Of a DNA stretch of 10,349 nt, positions 6,533 to 10,349 are shown one piece after another (the stretch's first letter is position 1; every line of letters starts with the position of its first letter). The notes beneath the pieces were generated by a model that had not been told where the DNA came from, did not search any database, and saw only the letters and a program-made list of their open reading frames with translations. This stretch comes from an uncultured Peptococcaceae bacterium. GTDB lineage: Bacteria; Bacillota; Desulfotomaculia; Desulfotomaculales; Desulfocucumaceae. A program made the position numbers and the translations under genes. The stretch covers positions 1-10,349 of the forward strand of contig CATZDY010000093.1 of assembly GCA_958417755.1 (NCBI GenBank), given 5' to 3'.

Positions 6533-7320
6533 TCCTAGATAAAATTGTAACAAGTACTAAAAAGCGTATTGCAGAAACCAAACAATTGATTCCTGAGGCA
6601 GAAATGGGACAAGAGGCCTTGCGTTTACCCCGAGGGGAAGGTTTCCCCTTTGCAGAAGCCTTACAAAGAAAAGAAATATCCATCATAGCAGAGTTAAAAA
6701 AAGCATCCCCTTCTAAGGGCATTTTGACTAAAGATTTTCCCTATCTATATATTGCCCAAGAATATGAGGCAGGTGGTGCTGCAGCTATTTCTGTATTAAC
6801 GGAACCAGATTTTTTTCAAGGCAATACAAAATACCTAACAGAGGTAAAGCAAGTGGTATCCCTGCCAGTATTACGTAAAGATTTTATCATTGATGCATAC
6901 CAATTATATGAAACCAAAAGAATTGGTGCTGACGCTGTTTTGTTAATCTGTTCTATATTATCCAAAGGGCAGCTGCAAGAATATATATTGCTTTGTGATA
7001 CCTTGGGCTTATCCGCTTTGGTGGAAGTAAGGTCAAAGCAAGAGATTGAGCTTGCCCTACAAGCAGGAGCAACAATAATTGGGGTGAATAATCGTGATTT
7101 AAAAACCTTTACTATAAATATTGAAACAGCAATTTTACTACGTTCTTATGTGCCTCCAAAGGTATTATTTGTTGCAGAGAGCGGGATCCAAACCCCTGAA
7201 GATATGTTGCAATTACAAGGGATTGACATAAACGGGGTGCTGATTGGAGAGACATTGATGCGGAGCAAAAATAAGAAAAAAATGCTTGAGGATTTACGAG
7301 GGATAAAAAATGAAAGTTAA
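6529..7320 (+). CDS. trpC: Indole-3-glycerol-phosphate synthase
   Basis: TrpC closes the indole ring, turning carboxyphenylamino-deoxyribulose phosphate into indole-3-glycerol phosphate with loss of CO2 and water. It is a single-domain, 263-residue (beta/alpha)8 barrel, not fused to TrpF. Active-site residues are all in place: Glu55 and Lys57 in IIAELKKASPSKG (52-64), Lys117 in VLRKDF (114-119), Glu166 in ALVEV (163-167), Asn187 and Arg189 in GVNNRDL (185-191), and Glu217 in AESGI (216-220). The phosphate-binding end is GVLIGETLM (236-244). The ATG shares bases with the trpD stop, and GAGGTGG just upstream (about 6519-6525) is the binding site. The last eleven bases overlap trpF in another frame. 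Confidence 0.97.
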   Translation: MILDKIVTSTKKRIAETKQLIPEAEMGQEALRLPRGEGFPFAEALQRKEISIIAELKKASPSKGILTKDFPYLYIAQEYEAGGAAAISVLTEPDFFQGNTKYLTEVKQVVSLPVLRKDFIIDAYQLYETKRIGADAVLLICSILSKGQLQEYILLCDTLGLSALVEVRSKQEIELALQAGATIIGVNNRDLKTFTINIETAILLRSYVPPKVLFVAESGIQTPEDMLQLQGIDINGVLIGETLMRSKNKKKMLEDLRGIKNES

Positions 7321-7921
7321 AATTTGTGGGTTAACAAGGCTTTATGATATTGATGCTGTGAATGTCATAAAACCGGATTATATTGGTTTTGTGTTTGCTA
7401 AAAGTACACGACAAGTGAGTGCGGATACAGCACAGTTATTGAAAAAACATTTAGGAGAAGAAATAAAAACAGTTGGTGTTTTTGTAAATGAGAAATTGGA
7501 TAAAATCCTGCAAATTTGTGATACTTGTGGGCTTGATTTAATTCAACTCCATGGGGATGAAAATGAAACCTTTATTTTTAACCTAAAAAAAAGAATTTCC
7601 CAAGAGATCATAAAAGCTATACGTGTTCAAAATATGGAGCAAATGAGGCAAGTGCAAGATTTTCCCTGTGAATATATTTTGTTGGATACATATGATCCGC
7701 ATCAATATGGGGGAAGTGGGAAATCTTTTGATTGGACAATGATACCCCCAATGAATAAACCATTTTTTCTAGCAGGGGGGTTGCACATCAATAATGTAGA
7801 GCAAGCAATGTCCCAATGCAAACCATTTTGTTTGGATATTAGTAGTGGTGTGGAAGTGAATGGGGTAAAAGATTTTCAAAAGATGAAAAACATTGTAGAA
7901 AAAATAAGGGAGGGAACATAG
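7310..7921 (+). CDS. trpF: Phosphoribosylanthranilate isomerase
   Basis: TrpF carries out the Amadori rearrangement of phosphoribosyl-anthranilate, the third step, supplying the substrate of TrpC. The 203 residues form a small (beta/alpha)8 barrel. The catalytic pair is Cys6 in KICGLT (4-9) and Asp126 in LLDT (124-127). Other family marks are YIGFVFAKSTRQVS (24-37), VGVFVN (55-60), LIQLHGDE (78-85), GGSGKSFDW (134-142), LAGGL (154-158) and DISSGVE (176-182). The ATG at 7310 lies inside trpC, whose last eleven bases it shares; GAGGGAT (7298-7304) serves as binding site. The stop codon directly abuts the trpB start. Confidence 0.96.
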   Translation: MKVKICGLTRLYDIDAVNVIKPDYIGFVFAKSTRQVSADTAQLLKKHLGEEIKTVGVFVNEKLDKILQICDTCGLDLIQLHGDENETFIFNLKKRISQEIIKAIRVQNMEQMRQVQDFPCEYILLDTYDPHQYGGSGKSFDWTMIPPMNKPFFLAGGLHINNVEQAMSQCKPFCLDISSGVEVNGVKDFQKMKNIVEKIREGT

Positions 7922-9106
7922 ATGCCAAAGGGACGATTTGGAATATATGGGGGACAATTTTTGCCAGAAACATTGATGAATGCTGTGATTGAACTGGAAA
8001 AAGCGTATGAATATTATCACCAGGATCCGGATTTTTGTAGAGAGTTGGAAGAGTTGTTGCAAAACTATGCTGGGAGGCCTTCATTATTATATTTCGCTAA
8101 AAATATGACCCAAGACTTAGATGGAGCCAAAATATATTTAAAAAGAGAAGATTTAAACCATACAGGTTCTCATAAGATTAATAATGTATTAGGCCAAGTA
8201 TTGTTAGCCAAAAAAATGGGGAAAACCCGGGTGATTGCAGAAACAGGTGCTGGTCAACATGGTGTGGCAACAGCCACAGTGGCAGCTTTAATGGGGATGG
8301 AATGTGAAATTTTTATGGGTAAAGAAGATACCAAGAGACAGGCACTCAATGTTTACCGCATGAAGCTTCTTGGGGCTAAAGTTCATGCAGTGACAAGTGG
8401 AACACAAACATTGAAAGATGCTGTGAATGAAACGCTGCGCCAATGGACCATGCGTTTAGCAGATACCCATTATGTACTGGGATCAGTCATGGGGGCCCAT
8501 CCTTTTCCTATGATTGTGCGGGATTTTCAACGTATCATTGGAAGAGAGGTAAAAAATCAATTACTAGCTTATGAAGGCAAATTACCAGATGTATTAATTG
8601 CTTGTGTGGGCGGTGGTAGTAATGCCATAGGATTGTTTTATGATTTTATTGATGAACCTAAGGTACGTTTGATTGGTTGTGAAGCAGCAGGGCATGGGAT
8701 ACAAACAGATAAACATGCCGCAACCATAGCAAAAGGAACAGTGGGTATTTTCCATGGAATGAAATCATATTTTTGTCAAGATGAGTATGGACAAATTGCT
8801 CCAGTATATTCAATCTCCGCGGGTTTGGATTATCCAGGCATTGGACCGGAACATGCATATTTACATGATTGTGGAAGAGCTGAATATGTCCCCATTACAG
8901 ATGAGGAAGCAGTGGAATCTTTTGAATACTTATCGCGCCTAGAAGGAATTATTCCTGCCATTGAAAGTGCACATGCCATTGCATATGCGAAAAAGTTAGC
9001 ACCACAATTGGAAAAAGATAAAATTATTGTTGTCAACCTTTCAGGAAGAGGGGATAAAGATGTTGCAGCCATTGCACGGTTTAGGGGGGTACAGATTGAT
9101 GAATAA
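7922..9106 (+). CDS. trpB: Tryptophan synthase beta chain
   Basis: TrpB joins indole, passed from TrpA through an internal tunnel, with L-serine to give L-tryptophan, using pyridoxal phosphate. The 394 residues match the main TrpB1 type that partners TrpA. Visible elements are FGIYGGQFLPETLM (6-19), the PLP Lys85 in HTGSHKINN (80-88), catalytic Glu107 in AETGAGQHGVA (106-116), the phosphate-binding GGGSN (230-234), and Ser374 in SGRGDKD (374-380). The sequence IGCEAAGHG (251-259) and the conserved DYPGIGPEHA (303-312) are also typical. AAGGGAGGGAAC (7906-7917) is a strong binding site, and the start follows the trpF stop with no gap. The end overlaps trpA by eight bases, which suits balanced synthesis of the alpha2-beta2 complex. 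Confidence 0.98.
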   Translation: MPKGRFGIYGGQFLPETLMNAVIELEKAYEYYHQDPDFCRELEELLQNYAGRPSLLYFAKNMTQDLDGAKIYLKREDLNHTGSHKINNVLGQVLLAKKMGKTRVIAETGAGQHGVATATVAALMGMECEIFMGKEDTKRQALNVYRMKLLGAKVHAVTSGTQTLKDAVNETLRQWTMRLADTHYVLGSVMGAHPFPMIVRDFQRIIGREVKNQLLAYEGKLPDVLIACVGGGSNAIGLFYDFIDEPKVRLIGCEAAGHGIQTDKHAATIAKGTVGIFHGMKSYFCQDEYGQIAPVYSISAGLDYPGIGPEHAYLHDCGRAEYVPITDEEAVESFEYLSRLEGIIPAIESAHAIAYAKKLAPQLEKDKIIVVNLSGRGDKDVAAIARFRGVQIDE

Positions 9107-9872
9107 TATAGAAAATGTATTTGCCAAAGGAAAGGCTTTGATTCCCTTTGTGACAGTAGGAGATCCATCTTTGACAATAACAGAAAAACTAGTCATTGCC
9201 ATGGCTAGGGCTGGGGCGGATTTAATAGAATTGGGTATTCCTTTTTCAGATCCTGTGGCAGAGGGGATTGTCATTCAAAAAGCGGATGAACGGGCGTTAG
9301 CAGCTGGGGTCACAACGGATAAGATTTTTGCCATGGTAAAACGAATCAGAGAACAAACAGATGTTCCTTTGGCTTTTATGACTTATATGAATCCCATTTT
9401 TACCTATGGGAAGGATAGATTTTTTGCCAATTGTAAAGCATGTGCTGTGGATGCTGTCATAATTCCGGATTTGTCCTTTGAGGAACAGCATGAAGTGCTT
9501 CCATATTGTCAAATGTATGGAGTGAACTCCATTTCATTTATTGCACCCACTTCTTTCGAACGGATTTGTATGATTGCCCAAGAAGCCCAAGGTTTTTTGT
9601 ATTGTGTTTCTTCTTTAGGAGTCACAGGGGTGAGAGAAAAAATCACCACAAATATTGAAGAAATGGTTGCCTTGGCAAAGGAAATAAAAAATATTCCTTG
9701 TGCAGTTGGTTTTGGGATTTCCACCCCTCAACAGGCAAAGGAGATATCCCAGTATGCTGATGGTATTATCATAGGAAGCGCTATTGTAAGGATTGTCGAA
9801 AAATATGATGTTCATTGTATTGAACCCGTATGTGAGTATATACAAACAATGAAACAAGCAATGGCGGTTTGA
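9099..9872 (+). CDS. trpA: Tryptophan synthase alpha chain
   Basis: TrpA splits indole-3-glycerol phosphate into glyceraldehyde-3-phosphate and indole, which goes to TrpB. The 257-residue (beta/alpha)8 barrel shows VTVGDPS (18-24), catalytic Glu44 in LIELGIPFSDP (42-52), YMNPIF, then IIPDLSFEE for the flexible loop 6 region, SLGVTG near the substrate site, and GFGIS in the phosphate-binding part. The second catalytic acid, Asp60 of the Escherichia coli enzyme, is Glu55 here (VAEG, 53-56). Glu also occurs there in other low-GC bacteria, so activity is likely. The usual Pro after that Gly is Ile57. ATG 9099 is chosen because AGGGGGGT (9083-9090) precedes it and MNNIENVFAKGKALIPF is the normal family start; an upstream in-frame codon at 9027 lies deep inside trpB. 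It is the last gene of the operon. Confidence 0.97.
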   Translation: MNNIENVFAKGKALIPFVTVGDPSLTITEKLVIAMARAGADLIELGIPFSDPVAEGIVIQKADERALAAGVTTDKIFAMVKRIREQTDVPLAFMTYMNPIFTYGKDRFFANCKACAVDAVIIPDLSFEEQHEVLPYCQMYGVNSISFIAPTSFERICMIAQEAQGFLYCVSSLGVTGVREKITTNIEEMVALAKEIKNIPCAVGFGISTPQQAKEISQYADGIIIGSAIVRIVEKYDVHCIEPVCEYIQTMKQAMAV

Positions 9873-10016
9873 ACGAAAACAGAGTCGAAAAAACAGGGTT
9901 TAAGGGTGTTATCATTTGAAAACACGAATATGTATCGTCAATAAAATCATTTGCTGTACAAAAAATGAATACAGAGAATAGGATGGTGCATTGTATATAT
10001 TTTTCAATATAAAGCA

Positions 10017-10046
10017 TTGACAATTGTTTGTAAATTATGATATACT
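10017..10046 (+). promoter_or_regulatory. Promoter of the tRNA-Ser pair
   Basis: The -35 box is the full consensus TTGACA (10017-10022). After an 18-base spacer comes TATACT (10041-10046), preceded by TGA, an extended -10. Transcription should start near 10053, about 17 bases before the first tRNA. It gives the two tRNA genes a source of transcription independent of the trp operon. Confidence 0.85.
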
Positions 10047-10069
10047 AAAACAACCGCTAGGGTAAGCCT

Positions 10070-10154
10070 GGAGGGGTGTCCGAGCGGTTGAAGGAGGCGG
10101 TCTTGAAAACCGTTGAACTTTTACGGGTTCCGTGGGTTCCCACCCCCTCCGCCA
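10070..10154 (+). tRNA. tRNA-Ser (anticodon UGA) with T-loop deletion, probably defective
   Basis: Most of a class II serine tRNA is present. The acceptor stem is GGAGGGG (10070-10076) with CCCCTCC (10144-10150). The D stem is TCC/GGA. The anticodon stem is GCGGT/ACCGT (10097-10101, 10109-10113) with loop CTTGAAA, giving anticodon TGA at 10104-10106. The long variable arm is GAAC/GTTC (10115-10118, 10127-10130), the discriminator is G10151, and CCA is encoded. The T arm is broken: stem halves GTGGG (10132-10136) and CCCAC (10139-10143) are joined by only TT instead of a 7-base TTCGAAT-type loop, so five bases are missing. The conserved T-psi-C loop that docks with the D loop cannot form. It may be a pseudo-tRNA or an assembly error. 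The intact neighbour shows the expected loop. Confidence 0.85.
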
Positions 10155-10166
10155 ATAGTAATGTAA

Positions 10167-10261
10167 GGAGAGTTGGCCGAGCTGGCTGAAGGCGCTCGCC
10201 TGCTAAGCGAGTATACGGGCATAAACCTGTATCGAGGGTTCGAATCCCTCACTCTCCGCCA
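10167..10261 (+). tRNA. tRNA-Ser (anticodon GCU)
   Basis: This is a complete class II serine tRNA. The acceptor stem is GGAGAGT (10167-10173) with ACTCTCC (10251-10257). The D stem is GCC/GGC. The anticodon stem is CTCGC/GCGAG (10195-10199, 10207-10211) with loop CTGCTAA and anticodon GCT at 10202-10204. The long variable arm pairs ATACGGG with CCTGTAT. The T arm is GAGGG/CCCTC around a normal TTCGAAT loop (10239-10245). The discriminator is G10258 and CCA is encoded (10259-10261). It reads AGC and AGU codons and lies 12 bases after the other tRNA-Ser, in the same transcript. Confidence 0.97.
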
Positions 10262-10299
10262 AAAAGAGCCGATAAACTTCAGTGTTTAGAGGCTTTTTC
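10262..10299 (+). terminator. Intrinsic terminator after the tRNA-Ser pair
   Basis: The hairpin has an upper stem TAAAC/GTTTA, a symmetric GA/GA internal loop and a lower stem GCC/GGC, then A-rich against T-rich bases ending in GGCTTTTTC. It follows the CCA end directly and should end the tRNA transcript. The remaining 50 bases to the right edge show no gene. Confidence 0.75.
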
Positions 10300-10349
10300 A
10301 TTATATCAGAAATTTCCTCTCTCTTTCCTATGAAAAACCAAAATCAGAA

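Noticed and set aside
8830..9177. 115-codon reverse-strand frame over the trpB/trpA junction
   Set aside because: It is an opposite-strand shadow of two well-conserved genes, with no plausible protein motif.
9781..10023. 80-codon reverse-strand frame between trpA and the tRNA-Ser genes
   Set aside because: It starts in the tRNA promoter region and runs into the antisense of trpA, with low-complexity AT-rich content and no recognisable motif.

Overview
The window is an AT-rich stretch of a low-GC Gram-positive chromosome, most likely a Clostridia-like member of the Bacillota. The evidence for this is a T-box riboswitch, strong AGGAGG-like ribosome binding sites, TTG start use, tRNA genes with encoded CCA, and protein variants typical of that group. 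No mobile element, CRISPR array, phage gene or defence gene is visible. Every confident gene lies on the + strand.

Layout. A consensus extended -10 promoter (207-235) drives a membrane protein of unknown function (305-1039) and, 29 bases later, uracil-DNA glycosylase (1069-1770). A separate promoter directly after the ung stop codon drives a single tRNA-Gly(CCC) gene (1811-1885), followed by a long hairpin terminator. A drug/metabolite-type transporter of the EamA family (2105-3028) comes next.

The centre of the window is a complete tryptophan operon, trpEGDCFBA (3479-9872). It has a perfect-consensus promoter (TTGACA, 17 bases, TATAAT) and a tryptophan-specific T-box leader. I could fold the leader's specifier loop (TGG), apical AG bulge and loop, stem II-like and stem III hairpins, antiterminator and mutually exclusive terminator. 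Uncharged tRNA-Trp should bind the leader and allow transcription of all seven genes. The gene junctions overlap by 4, 8, 4, 11 and 8 bases or abut exactly (trpF/trpB), which implies translational coupling. The seven products carry chorismate to L-tryptophan, and TrpE keeps the motifs of tryptophan feedback inhibition. Control is therefore exerted both on transcription and on enzyme activity.

After trpA there is no convincing intrinsic terminator. A strong promoter then drives two serine tRNA genes. The first, tRNA-Ser(UGA), lacks five bases of its T loop and looks defective. The second, tRNA-Ser(GCU), is intact and is followed by a terminator.

I found no undescribed multi-gene system. The points most worth checking are the T-loop-deleted tRNA-Ser, the odd translation start region of trpE (including a 12-codon frame ending in a Trp codon and stop), and an insertion in the active-site loop of Ung.
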